A stretch of 64,000 bases of DNA, taken from Chloroflexota bacterium (GTDB lineage Bacteria; Chloroflexota; Anaerolineae; Promineifilales; Promineifilaceae). How positions within the stretch are numbered: position 1 is the first letter of the stretch; each line of letters opens with the position of its first letter. This document shows positions 1-8,365 of the stretch, piece by piece. Where the stretch lies: positions 43,308 through 107,307 of the forward strand of contig JAKEFB010000036.1 of the NCBI GenBank assembly GCA_022616275.1, given 5' to 3'. Below the pieces are notes generated by a model. That model was not told the DNA's origin, made no database searches, and was given only the letters and a program-made list of their open reading frames with translations. Position numbers and translations under genes: made by a program.

Positions 1-2679
1 GTTCTGGTGCACCGCCTCCAAGAATTGTTGCACCGCCTCGCGCGTCTCCAACAACGGCTGCTCCGGGTCTTTTTCGCCCCGCTCAATGGCCAGAATACGA
101 CCCAGGAAGCGTTCAGTCTCTCCTTTGCTGAGAAAGCCGCTGGAGTAGTTTTCGTGGATGTAGAACGCCAGCGGGCCCAGCAGACTCATCGCCTTCTCCT
201 CGTCAATCGCCGCGCCTTTGGTGCCACGCTCCCGGTGCCAGTCGCGCAGCAGGGTGACGGTGGCCGTCTCGTAAAGTTCCACCCGGCGATGGGGCAGGTG
301 GGACTCGCCGCGGTGGATGAGGGCCAGGATGCGCAGAAGCAGGGGGTTCCTGGCCATTTCGAGAACGCCGGGCAAGGTATCCACTGCTTGTAGGATGCCA
401 CCGATCTCACGGCGGGCGCGCTGTTCCACTTGGACTGGGTCGGGCGATTTCGTAAGGTGCCGTTCCACCGCGGGACACCATTTCTCTAAGAACAGTTTGA
501 TGTCGTCCAGGCTCATCCGGCGGATAGTGTAATGCTCAAACTCGCCGGGCACACCGGCAAAGTGGTAGCCAGCGATGCGGCAGGTGACTACAAAATGGTT
601 GCCTATGTGAGCGTAGCGCACCTCGTTCAGTAGATCCCAGGCCAGTTGTATAGCCCGATCATGTCGCCGCTGCCTGCGCCGTTGTTTGATTTGCTTCTCC
701 CATTCCTGGCGCACATCTTCCGGTACGCTTTTGTCCCACGGGATGACCATACTCTCCGCCTCATCATTCCCACTGTTGGCTTCCGGCTTTGCCTCGACAC
801 GCGTCTGAATGAATGTCAGTGAGCGCGTCAGCCAGCCTGGCAAGCCCGTCTCACGAAAGACGTCGGCGAACCGGCCGATAGCAGCGGCAATGTTGTGCCG
901 GTCAGTGTAGTCTCTAATCTCGTCAAGGCCATCCAGTAGCACCATACAGCGGCCTTCCTCCAATAGCCGTTGGAGGAGCGGCCCCAACTTGTCGGCATGG
1001 GGTACTTGCAGCCCGGCAAAATAGCGCGGTAGATAATCCAACAGCGCCAGGTCTGGTTCCTTCTGGCGCGCCTCGGCGTAGTGGGAGATCCGTAGCAAAA
1101 TGGGCAAGCGTACCGGCCCGAGGTCAGGCAGCCGCCAGGCGTTCTTGTCATCCCACCACGCCTGCGGCTGAAAGATGCGCTCAGGTTCGGCCAGGATGGC
1201 AAGGGCAAAGCGTAGCGTCAGGTAGCGTAGCAGCGTAGTCTTGCCCGAGCCTGGTTCGCCCAGGATGACGACCTGCCGGTGGCGCTGAACGATGTTGGCG
1301 AGTTCCTCGCGTGGGCTGGAGATCTCCAGTGCTTGCTCAAGTGGGTGTGCCTGACTAGCCCAGATTCGATATTGTTTCTCGCGCTCCTTGGGATCTTCTA
1401 CGCGCTCCAGGCGTTTATTGATCTCGTCCAGTTCTTCCTGCATCACCCGACGGTCCACGTCGGGGCGGTCGTGGGCGGCCTGCAAACCCACATAGATTTC
1501 ATCCAACGGCAACACCACTTGCACTTTGGTTTGTTTGATGCCGCCCGGCTCCAGGTGAGTGTTGTTTCGCACCAGAGCGTGGAGATAGCCTTCGAGTACC
1601 ATCCGTTCACGCTCAAAGTGCGGGGGAGGTGGAACTTTCAAAGGCGCTGACGATGAAGTGCCTGGTTCAGGTTTTTTTTTACCCAGCGCTTTAGGCAGGG
1701 TATCCAACGTGAATTTGCCACCCGGATGTGAATCTATATCTTCTATCCATTCGTTCCGCTGTTCACTCCAACGCCGCAAGTAAACTGTGCCATGTGCGGC
1801 GTCGAAATCAAGATGGACGAAGTTATAGGCATTGGTATAACGTGAATCTTCGGCCACACGGCGCTTGTAACTAGCCCCGGCGGGGATGATGACACAATCG
1901 CCTGTTGTGCCCTTTACCACGTGAACCTGAGGATTATGTACATGACCGTGCAGGATGAAGTGGCACGCGCGGCCTAGCCTGGCTTCGGTGCGATTGCGAT
2001 CAAACTCGCTTAGCCAGGCAAACGGGTGATGGACAACAGCAATGCGTAGTTCGGCATCGGCGATCTTCGCCAAGGCATCGTGGATCTGCGGTTCACCGAT
2101 CAAGGTGTAACCGTAGTCATTGACCTCACCGTTAGCATCCTTGTTACGAGCGTTCATCCAGGCGGAGTTGAGGCCCAGTAGTCCGACACGCTTCCCACCT
2201 GCTTCCAGTTGGAGAATGGAAGCGTAATCAGGGGAAGGTTGATTTGTGTATCCGGCGACAAACTCACGATATGCCTCAAACGGATCTAACACCCGTTTAA
2301 GCTTTCTCGCATCAATTAGCCAAGTTTGCACCAGTGTGTCGGAATCAAGCGGCTTTTGCAGGGCTGGCGGCAGCATCTCATAGATCGTTTCCCGGCTTAA
2401 ATCGTGGTTGCCCGGTATACAGAAAAGCCGGTTTGGCGGCAAGCTCAGAGCTTCCAACACCGGTTCAAATAGATATTCTCGAGCAGCTTCATACTCAGCA
2501 GGCTGGCCGCTGAAGGCAATATCACCACTAAAGACGACAAAGTCAACCTGTGTCAGAGCTAGATTGATGGTTGCCCGGTCACGAATATCTTTAATGAGAG
2601 CATCGCGCACCACCTTCCGGTCGAAGTCTGCCCCTTTTTGGTGCCAATCCGAGAGATGAAGCCAGGTTAATCCTGTCAT
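1..2679 (-). CDS. Metallophosphoesterase-NACHT fusion protein (3' end off the window)
   Basis: Reading the minus strand from ATG at 2679 gives 893 codons without a stop up to base 1, so the gene continues beyond the left edge. A GGAGG ribosome site sits just upstream. Residues 1-270 form a calcineurin-like phosphoesterase with its metal motifs in order: D11/H13 (SDWH), SGD 51-53, GNHD 90-93, HHP 217-219 and GHVH 245-248. A Pro/Lys linker (about 330-355) and a charged helix follow, then a NACHT-type NTPase: Walker A GEPGSGKTT at 474-482 and Walker B VLLDGLDEI near 580-588. The visible remainder is helical. In STAND proteins the nucleotide-binding module is a switch, the N-terminal domain the effector and the C-terminal part the sensor; here the sensor would lie off the window. 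NACHT proteins of this layout include known bacterial anti-phage NLR-like proteins, but defence is an inference. The gene looks less GC-rich than its neighbours and sits beside a decayed toxin-antitoxin locus, which fits an acquired accessory region. Confidence 0.9.
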   Translation of the reverse strand, partial: MTGLTWLHLSDWHQKGADFDRKVVRDALIKDIRDRATINLALTQVDFVVFSGDIAFSGQPAEYEAAREYLFEPVLEALSLPPNRLFCIPGNHDLSRETIYEMLPPALQKPLDSDTLVQTWLIDARKLKRVLDPFEAYREFVAGYTNQPSPDYASILQLEAGGKRVGLLGLNSAWMNARNKDANGEVNDYGYTLIGEPQIHDALAKIADAELRIAVVHHPFAWLSEFDRNRTEARLGRACHFILHGHVHNPQVHVVKGTTGDCVIIPAGASYKRRVAEDSRYTNAYNFVHLDFDAAHGTVYLRRWSEQRNEWIEDIDSHPGGKFTLDTLPKALGKKKPEPGTSSSAPLKVPPPPHFERERMVLEGYLHALVRNNTHLEPGGIKQTKVQVVLPLDEIYVGLQAAHDRPDVDRRVMQEELDEINKRLERVEDPKEREKQYRIWASQAHPLEQALEISSPREELANIVQRHRQVVILGEPGSGKTTLLRYLTLRFALAILAEPERIFQPQAWWDDKNAWRLPDLGPVRLPILLRISHYAEARQKEPDLALLDYLPRYFAGLQVPHADKLGPLLQRLLEEGRCMVLLDGLDEIRDYTDRHNIAAAIGRFADVFRETGLPGWLTRSLTFIQTRVEAKPEANSGNDEAESMVIPWDKSVPEDVRQEWEKQIKQRRRQRRHDRAIQLAWDLLNEVRYAHIGNHFVVTCRIAGYHFAGVPGEFEHYTIRRMSLDDIKLFLEKWCPAVERHLTKSPDPVQVEQRARREIGGILQAVDTLPGVLEMARNPLLLRILALIHRGESHLPHRRVELYETATVTLLRDWHRERGTKGAAIDEEKAMSLLGPLAFYIHENYSSGFLSKGETERFLGRILAIERGEKDPEQPLLETREAVQQFLEAVHQN

Positions 2680-2769
2680 CGAGAGCCTCCAAATAACTCA
2701 AGAGAAAGTAACAGTAACACGACAATCCCAAAGGGAATATACATCGGTTTTATACTTTAGAAAAACCTT

Positions 2770-2814
2770 TTATCCAGCCCAAGAGCAAATTTGATAGCCC
2801 GTTCCCCGCTTCAT
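2770..2814 (-). pseudogene. Remnant start of a toxin gene (MazF-like?)
   Basis: Immediately after the antitoxin's final TGA, separated by GGA, an ATG opens a 14-codon frame starting MKRG and ending in TAA at 2770. MKRG is a common start of MazF-family toxins, and the position directly behind an RHH antitoxin is where the toxin normally lies. The following residues do not look like MazF, so the rest of the toxin appears deleted. The peptide is too short for a firm identification; position and the first four residues are the only support. Confidence 0.3.
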
Positions 2815-2817
2815 TCC

Positions 2818-3045
2818 TCACCCCCAGGTCTGTTCTGCTTCCCAAATGTCGAATTCTCCTGGTTGCACCGGGTATCGTGCATACCCGGCTGCGTGCTGCC
2901 GTTCCATTTGTTTGATCTCTTATTGTTCAAGGGCAAGTTTTAAGGCTTCCCGGATAAACGCCGAACGGGTCGTGTTCAAATCCTGGCTTACCTGGTCCAC
3001 TTTGGCCAGTAACGATTCGTCTATCGTCACCTGAATCGTCTTCAT
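2818..3045 (-). pseudogene. Ribbon-helix-helix antitoxin interrupted by an in-frame TAA
   Basis: ATG at 3045 follows a GGAGGTGA ribosome site and opens a 41-codon RHH protein (MKTIQVTIDESLLAKV..., then TTRSAFIREALKLALEQ). It ends at TAA, 2922-2920. The same frame continues for 33 codons past the stop (EIKQMERQHAAGYARYPV..., then EFDIWEAEQTWG) to TGA at 2818. That continuation has the shape of the C-terminal toxin-wrapping tail of MazE/CopG-type antitoxins, so a single nonsense change (for example TAT to TAA) probably split a 75-residue antitoxin. The 41-residue RHH part could still bind DNA and autoregulate. No intact toxin follows. The RHH assignment is firm; the reading as one broken gene rests on frame continuity and family shape. 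Confidence 0.75.
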
Positions 3046-3385
3046 CCTCTTCACCTCCACTATGTGGATTGCTCTCCACACAGTAATCCACCTCCCTTGA
3101 CAAGTCAAGCCGACTTTTTGATCTCCTTTTTTGAGAAATTCGTGCAATTCGTGTAACTTGTCCTGAGCAATGTCGAAGGATTCGTGTCGAAAAAAAGTTA
3201 CCTCTCGTAGCGGGTATTCGAAGCAATTAACAATTCCCCAATTGGTTTAGAAGGCTCTTAGCGCCTTCTGAGCGGTGTCACCAGTTTTGACTGGGGTTGA
3301 TAGCTACGCTGAACCCCACAGAGTGCATTTTAGGCCCCTTAGAGGCTCGCAGAATCGCTTCGAATTCCCTAGCCCGCTGCCCTTT
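3046..3385. other. Intergenic region with short repeats, no gene seen
   Basis: About 340 bases without a convincing gene. It holds iterated ATTCGTG words (around 3137-3154 and 3180-3187) and, at 3161-3180, the word TCCTGAGCAATGTCGAAGGA, which resembles a dispersed repeat common in environmental bacterial genomes. The frames crossing 3278-3469 look like chance openings. Confidence 0.5.
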
Positions 3386-3412
3386 TTGGATCTGATGTTC
3401 TACGGGTAAAAT
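3386..3412 (+). promoter_or_regulatory. Candidate promoter of recD2 (leaderless)
   Basis: TTGGAT (3386-3391), a 15-base spacer and TAAAAT (3407-3412). The -10 box ends 8 bases before the recD2 ATG at 3420 and no ribosome-binding site is present, so the transcript would begin at or next to the start codon. Confidence 0.4.
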
Positions 3413-3419
3413 TAGCCCC

Positions 3420-6400
3420 ATGACCGGCCGATCCCCAGAGCAAATCAGCGGCTCCGTCGAGCGCATCACCTTCTATAACGAAGAGAACGGCTACACCGTC
3501 CTGCGGCTGAAGCCCGACTCGCGTTCCATGCTGCCCTACAAGTACCCCGGCCGCGGCCAGGACCTTGTCACCGTCGTCGGCAACCTGCCCGAAGTCACGC
3601 CCGGCGAGTGGCTGAAGCTGACCGGCCGCTGGGACACCCACAGCAAGCACGGCCGCCAGTTCCAGGCCGACACCTGCGAACAAAGCCTGCCGGCCACCGC
3701 CGAAGGCATCAAGCGCTACCTCGGCTCCGGCCTCATTCGCGGCATCGGCCCGGTCATGGCCGAGCGGATCGTCAACAAGTTTGGCGACCAGGCGCTGGAC
3801 GTCATTGAGCTGGAGCCCGGCCGGCTGCGCCAGGTGCTGGGCATCGGCCCCAAGCGGATCAAAGGCATCGTCAAGGCCTGGGACGAGCAAAGGGCCATCC
3901 GGGACGTCATGGTCTTCCTCCAGTCCCATGCCGTCTCCACCAGCCTGGCCATCAAGATTTACAAGAAGTACGGCGACGAGTCGCTGGCCGTCGTCCGCCA
4001 GACGCCCTACAAGTTGGTCAACGACATTCGTGGCATCGGCTTCAAAACGGCCGACAAGATTGCCAAAGCCCTGGGGCTGGCCCACGACGACCCCGGCCGC
4101 ATTGAAGCCGGCATCGCCTACACCCTCAACCGCATGGCCGAAGAGGGCCACGTCTACGTCCCCCAGCAAGAGCTGGAGCCGGAAGCGGCCCAGATTTTGA
4201 ACCTGGACCCGGCCAAAATCACGGCCGTCATCGAGCAACTGGAAAGCGACGAGCTGATCCGGCGCGAGACGTTGACCTACAAAGTCGAGCCAGCCCCGGC
4301 CGCTCCACCGGCCCCGGCCGCCGTCAAAGAAGAAAAAGCCGTCTACCTGACCCCCCTCTACTACTCCGAAGTTGGCGTCACCAACCGCCTCCGCCGCATC
4401 ATTGAGCACCCCACCAGCCGCCTCGCCCCCCTCCGCTCAACCCTCACCAGTAGCCAGCTACTTTCCAAAATCCAAAATCTAAAATCTAAAATCGAATTCC
4501 CCCTAACTCCCCAACAACTCCAGGCCATTCACACCGCCGTCAGCCACAAAGTCACCATCCTCACCGGTGGCCCCGGCACTGGAAAATGTATCCACGGAGA
4601 TGCACTCGTATGGCTGGAGCAAGGTTGGGTTCCGATCAAGGAGATAAAACCAACAAAGGACATGGTTGCCGATACCGCCATCCCTATCTCCGTAAAGGTT
4701 CATACTCGCAACGGTCTCAAGGAAGCAACGCACTTTTACTATGGCGGCGAACAGGAAACGGTACGAATTAGAACTTCTGAAAGATATGAAATTGAAGGCA
4801 CGCTCAACCACAGAATCATTGTAGCCACAGAAAACGGCCCTGCCTGGAAACGGCTCGACGAAATTCGTGATGGCGACTATGTTGCTATTTACCGAAAATA
4901 TATTCCTGAGGAGGACGTTTTTGATACCTTTGCCTACTTCCTTGGTTTATTTGTTGGCGATGGACATGCTAATAAGAGCGGTGATCTGCCAGTGACAGGT
5001 GTAATAATCACAACGGCCGATCAAGAAATTTGGGACTTTTTAGAAAAGGAAATGCCACAATTAAACTTTACCGTCAAAAATCATGGATATAGCGGCAAAG
5101 CGCGCATGTATTACATTGGACGGTACCGGTGGCACGGTAGAGGTGGCGTCGCGGCGGTGATGCAGGAGTGGGGCTGCAAATTGGCAAAGTCTAGAGAAAA
5201 GAATGTGCCTGTTAAAATCCTTCAAGGCACATTGTCACAAAAACGCTCTTTCCTTAAGGGGTTGCTTGATGCAGACGGAACAATAGATAAACGTGACGGT
5301 TCAGTGGAATTAGGTATGTCTAATTTACCACTACTCCAAAGTGTACAAGTAATACTGCTAGAATTTGGCATCATATCTGTTATCAGGCAAAAGCCAGATG
5401 TAGATTCCTGGCGCTTATCTATCAGGGGAGACGATGCACTCAGATTCTACGAGCGCATTGGATTCAATATTGAACGGAAGCAAATTGGCAGGCAGTTGCT
5501 TAGCAATCGATCAAATGCGAATCGCGACATTGTGCCCTGCCTGGGAACTGGTCTGCTTCGCCGGTATATTGCTCAGACAGGTAAGCACAACCGTGAATGG
5601 TGGTGGAAATGGAAACGAGAAGCGAAAGGGGAACGACGACCACATAGAGACCGCCTCTTAACTCTGATAGATCAATATCAAGTTAACAGTCAGGAAGAAT
5701 CCATTATTCGGAGTCTTTCCAATGAGGATATCTTTTGGTCTCAAGTGACTGGATCTATACGTTCAAGAGCAGAAGTTTATGATTTACATGTACCGGATGG
5801 CAATGAATTCATTGCTAACGGGTTTGTTAATCATAATACCACTACTTTACGCACACTTCTTGATCTATTGGATCGCCACCACCACACCTACGCCCTGGCC
5901 TCGCCCACCGGCCGGGCCGCCAAACGATTATCAGAAGCCACCGGCCGGCCGGCCAGGACCATTCATCGCCTGCTGGAGTTCAATCCCGGCCAGGGTTTCG
6001 GCCGCCACGAAAACAACCCCATCGAGGCCGACCTGGTGGTCATTGACGAGACCTCCATGCTCGACCTGGTCCTGGCCAACAACCTGCTCAAAGCCGTCAG
6101 CCCCGACAGCCACCTGCTGCTGGTCGGCGACGTAGATCAGTTGCCCTCGGTTGGGGCCGGAGACGTGCTCCGCGACCTGATTGACTCCGGCGTGGCCGCC
6201 GTCATCCGCCTGGAGACGATCTTCCGCCAGGCGGCCGGCAGCCTGATCATCCGCAACGCCCACCGCATCAACCAGGGCCAGATGCCGGAGACGCCCAAGG
6301 GGGCCACCGACTTCTTCCTCTTCGTCAAGGACGACCCCGACGAAGCGGCCGAATTGCTGGTGGACATCGTCAAGAGCCGCGTCCCGGCTAAATTTGGCCT

Positions 6401-6938
6401 CCACCCCTTCGACGACGTCCAGGTGCTCAGCCCGATGTACGCCGGCGGCACCGGCGTTTCCAACCTCAACCAGTTGCTGCAGCAGGCCCTTAACCCGCCA
6501 GGCAACAAACCGGAAAGACGGCTCGGCGGCCGGGTCTTTCGCCTGGGCGACAAAGTCATGCAGACGGTCAACAACTACGACAAGAACGTCTACAACGGCG
6601 ACATCGGCCGGATCACGGCGATGGACGTGGTCCAGCAGACGATGACGGTCAGCATTGACGGCGCGCCCGTCGTTTACGACTTCCTGGAAGCCGACGAGCT
6701 GGTCCACGCCTTTAGCATCAGCGTCCACAAGAGTCAGGGCGCCGAGTACCCCTGTGTGGTCATGCCCATCCTGACCCAGCATTACATGATGTTACAGCGG
6801 AATTTGCTCTACACGGCCGTCACCCGGGCCAAAAAGCTGGTCATCCTCGTCGGCACGCGCAAAGCCATCCAGATTGCCATCCGCAACAACCGCGTCACCG
6901 AGCGCCACACGGCCCTGGACTGGCGCTTGAAGCGGTAA
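3420..6938 (+). CDS. recD2: RecD2-type DNA helicase with an inserted intein
   Basis: 1172 residues; removing the 417-residue intein leaves 755, normal for RecD2-family SF1B helicases. These unwind DNA 5' to 3' and act in repair without RecBC. The N-terminal domain (1-100, starting SGSVERITFYNEENGYTV) and helix-hairpin-helix repeats (RGIGP, LGIGPKRI, IRGIGFKTADK, about 120-220) precede the motor. Walker A is GGPGTGK then TTT, split by the intein after Lys389. Walker B is VVIDETSM near 872, and the last helicase motif is FSISVHKSQGAEYP near 1100. The linker before the motor (about 349-358, SKIQNLKSKI) is encoded by a genomic 7-bp repeat and is not expected in the family. The N-terminal sequence supports the start at 3420; there is no ribosome site and a -10 box lies directly upstream. 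The helicase can work only if the intein is spliced out. Confidence 0.95.
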   Translation: MTGRSPEQISGSVERITFYNEENGYTVLRLKPDSRSMLPYKYPGRGQDLVTVVGNLPEVTPGEWLKLTGRWDTHSKHGRQFQADTCEQSLPATAEGIKRYLGSGLIRGIGPVMAERIVNKFGDQALDVIELEPGRLRQVLGIGPKRIKGIVKAWDEQRAIRDVMVFLQSHAVSTSLAIKIYKKYGDESLAVVRQTPYKLVNDIRGIGFKTADKIAKALGLAHDDPGRIEAGIAYTLNRMAEEGHVYVPQQELEPEAAQILNLDPAKITAVIEQLESDELIRRETLTYKVEPAPAAPPAPAAVKEEKAVYLTPLYYSEVGVTNRLRRIIEHPTSRLAPLRSTLTSSQLLSKIQNLKSKIEFPLTPQQLQAIHTAVSHKVTILTGGPGTGKCIHGDALVWLEQGWVPIKEIKPTKDMVADTAIPISVKVHTRNGLKEATHFYYGGEQETVRIRTSERYEIEGTLNHRIIVATENGPAWKRLDEIRDGDYVAIYRKYIPEEDVFDTFAYFLGLFVGDGHANKSGDLPVTGVIITTADQEIWDFLEKEMPQLNFTVKNHGYSGKARMYYIGRYRWHGRGGVAAVMQEWGCKLAKSREKNVPVKILQGTLSQKRSFLKGLLDADGTIDKRDGSVELGMSNLPLLQSVQVILLEFGIISVIRQKPDVDSWRLSIRGDDALRFYERIGFNIERKQIGRQLLSNRSNANRDIVPCLGTGLLRRYIAQTGKHNREWWWKWKREAKGERRPHRDRLLTLIDQYQVNSQEESIIRSLSNEDIFWSQVTGSIRSRAEVYDLHVPDGNEFIANGFVNHNTTTLRTLLDLLDRHHHTYALASPTGRAAKRLSEATGRPARTIHRLLEFNPGQGFGRHENNPIEADLVVIDETSMLDLVLANNLLKAVSPDSHLLLVGDVDQLPSVGAGDVLRDLIDSGVAAVIRLETIFRQAAGSLIIRNAHRINQGQMPETPKGATDFFLFVKDDPDEAAELLVDIVKSRVPAKFGLHPFDDVQVLSPMYAGGTGVSNLNQLLQQALNPPGNKPERRLGGRVFRLGDKVMQTVNNYDKNVYNGDIGRITAMDVVQQTMTVSIDGAPVVYDFLEADELVHAFSISVHKSQGAEYPCVVMPILTQHYMMLQRNLLYTAVTRAKKLVILVGTRKAIQIAIRNNRVTERHTALDWRLKR
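4464..4494 (+). repeat. Heptamer array inside the recD2 reading frame
   Basis: Four 7-base units (TCCAAAA, TCCAAAA, TCTAAAA, TCTAAAA) then TCG. The same words form intergenic arrays at 10340-10370 and, on the other strand, 56772-56799. Here they are translated, in the linker just before the helicase motor. Confidence 0.85.
4587..5837 (+). mobile_element. Intein with LAGLIDADG homing endonuclease in RecD2
   Basis: A 417-residue in-frame insertion (host residues 390-806). It starts with Cys390 (CIHGDALVWLEQGWVPI, block A), carries a block-B-like TLNHR with its His near 464, and ends with block F/G (VYDLHVPDGNEFIANG, then FVNHN). The next host residue is Thr, a permitted +1 nucleophile, so all residues of standard class 1 splicing are present. 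Two dodecapeptide motifs, FLGLFVGDG near 506-514 and FLKGLLDADG near 611-620, mark a LAGLIDADG endonuclease able to spread the element. Its DNA is visibly more AT-rich than the helicase on both sides, consistent with horizontal arrival. It interrupts the Walker A P-loop, a typical intein target. Confidence 0.95.
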
Positions 6939-7099
6939 GAGGAGAATACGGAGAAGCGCAGAGGCGCAAAGGTACACAGGGAGGCCGCAAAGAAAGAGGC
7001 TAGAAGTTAGCAGAAGAAAACGCTATACTGTGTGGCACTGACCATGCGCAAGTCGTGTCAGCCACGGCTGCTTACCTCGTCTAAAGTTAGTGTGGAGAG

Positions 7100-7165
7100 G
7101 GTGAGTAAAATTCACTCTAACTCTAACCGAGTTTTGGCCTTGCCAAAACCTGACTCTAACTCAAG
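7100..7165 (+). repeat. Composite repeat: CTCTAA array around a GGC-CTT-GCC hairpin
   Basis: Copies of CTCTAA flank a perfect hairpin, GTTTTGGC/GCCAAAAC with loop CTT (7131-7149). The array begins GTAAAATTCACTC. The same design with another word occurs at 16580-16656. It ends just before the strong ribosome site of the binding-protein gene and would lie in its leader. Confidence 0.8.
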
Positions 7166-7183
7166 CTAAAGGAGGAGAAAATC

Positions 7184-8359
7184 ATGAAACGCCTGCTTCG
7201 TCCCAGTTTTCTGGCCCTCTTGCTTCTGGCCTTGATCACTCTCTGGCTTGCCGGTTGCGGCGGCACGGCCGAAGCGCCAACCGCCGAGAGTGGCGACGCG
7301 CCGGAAGAACCGACGGCCGCCAGCGAAGACGCGCCGGAGGAGCCAACCGCCGCGAGTGAAGCGCCCGAAGAGCCGGCCGAAGTGAGCGGCTCGCTCACCG
7401 TCCTCGATTGGCCCGGCTACGACGCCGCCGATTTCTGGGTTGACTTCCAGACCACCTATCCCGACGTGACCGTCAACTTTGAGATCGGCGCGTCCGACGC
7501 CGACATCTACGCCAAGATGAAAGCCGGCGACCAGGCCGACGTTTTCCACCCCTATACCGGCTGGCTGCAATTTTACGTCGAGGAGGGGCTGGTCGAGGAA
7601 ATTGACACCAGCCAGTTAACCAATTGGGACAAAGTGCCGGAGGAATTTAAGGCCATCGGCCAGTTCGACGGCAAGCAATACTTCATTCCCTGGGACTGGG
7701 GCTTTACTTCCATCCTCTACCGCACCGACATGGTCCCGGAGGGGATTGACTCCTGGGCCGCGCTGCTCGACCCCCAGTACGCCGGCCACGTCTCCATGTG
7801 GGACGACGGCCCCGGCGCGGTGACTGTCTCCTCCTACATTCACGACTACGACGAAACCAACATCACGCCGGAACAACTGGAGGCCATTAAACAGGAGTGG
7901 ATCGCCCAGCGCGAGGTTAACCTCTTTTACTGGTTTGGCGAGCCGGAGCTGATTGAAGCGATGGCCGCCGGCGACGTCTGGGTCGCCTACGCCTGGCAGG
8001 GGGCCTACGCCACCCTCTTGGGCCAGGGCGTCCCCGTCGCCTACGCCGATCCCGTCGAAGGGCGCAACTCCTGGGTCGGCGTCTATGGCATCCGCCAGGG
8101 GACCGAGAATTATGACCTGGCGCTGCGCTTCCTGGACATGAAGCTGGCCGAAGCCACCGGCAACAACGTCGTCAACCTGTTCTATTACGGCCACGCCAAC
8201 CAGGACGTCATGAACGGCATTACCGACGAAACGCTCAAGGAAGCGTTCTCCATTGACGATCCCGCCATTTTGCAGAATACCAACTTCACCCCCAACCTGA
8301 CGGCCGACCAGCGCGACGCCTGGACCGCCATGTGGGCCGAAGTAAAAGCAGCACCCTAG
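7184..8359 (+). CDS. potD: Polyamine-type ABC transporter substrate-binding lipoprotein
   Basis: 391 residues. The N-terminus has charged residues, a hydrophobic stretch and the lipobox LAGC (Cys near 24), so the mature protein is lipid-anchored outside the membrane. A linker of repeated APEEPTAAS-like units (about 27-70) is followed by a periplasmic-binding fold of the PotD/PotF type (LTVLDWPGYDAADFW, VNFEIGASDADIYAKMKAG, PWDWGFTSILYRTDMV). The ATG follows AAAGGAGGAG, a strong ribosome site. The next two genes encode the matching permeases, so it captures the substrate for them. Spermidine/putrescine is the best guess from family resemblance; the true ligand is unknown. Confidence 0.9.
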   Translation: MKRLLRPSFLALLLLALITLWLAGCGGTAEAPTAESGDAPEEPTAASEDAPEEPTAASEAPEEPAEVSGSLTVLDWPGYDAADFWVDFQTTYPDVTVNFEIGASDADIYAKMKAGDQADVFHPYTGWLQFYVEEGLVEEIDTSQLTNWDKVPEEFKAIGQFDGKQYFIPWDWGFTSILYRTDMVPEGIDSWAALLDPQYAGHVSMWDDGPGAVTVSSYIHDYDETNITPEQLEAIKQEWIAQREVNLFYWFGEPELIEAMAAGDVWVAYAWQGAYATLLGQGVPVAYADPVEGRNSWVGVYGIRQGTENYDLALRFLDMKLAEATGNNVVNLFYYGHANQDVMNGITDETLKEAFSIDDPAILQNTNFTPNLTADQRDAWTAMWAEVKAAP

Positions 8360-8365
8360 AAGAAG

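Noticed and set aside
2846-3034. 62-codon plus-strand frame over the antitoxin
   Set aside because: Opposite the RHH gene and without family features.
3278-3469. Small minus-strand protein frame upstream of recD2
   Set aside because: No ribosome site, overlaps the recD2 start, no recognisable sequence features.
3369-4409. 346-codon minus-strand frame opposite recD2
   Set aside because: Lies entirely opposite a clear helicase gene; Val/Gly/Asp-rich composition typical of antisense frames in GC-rich DNA.
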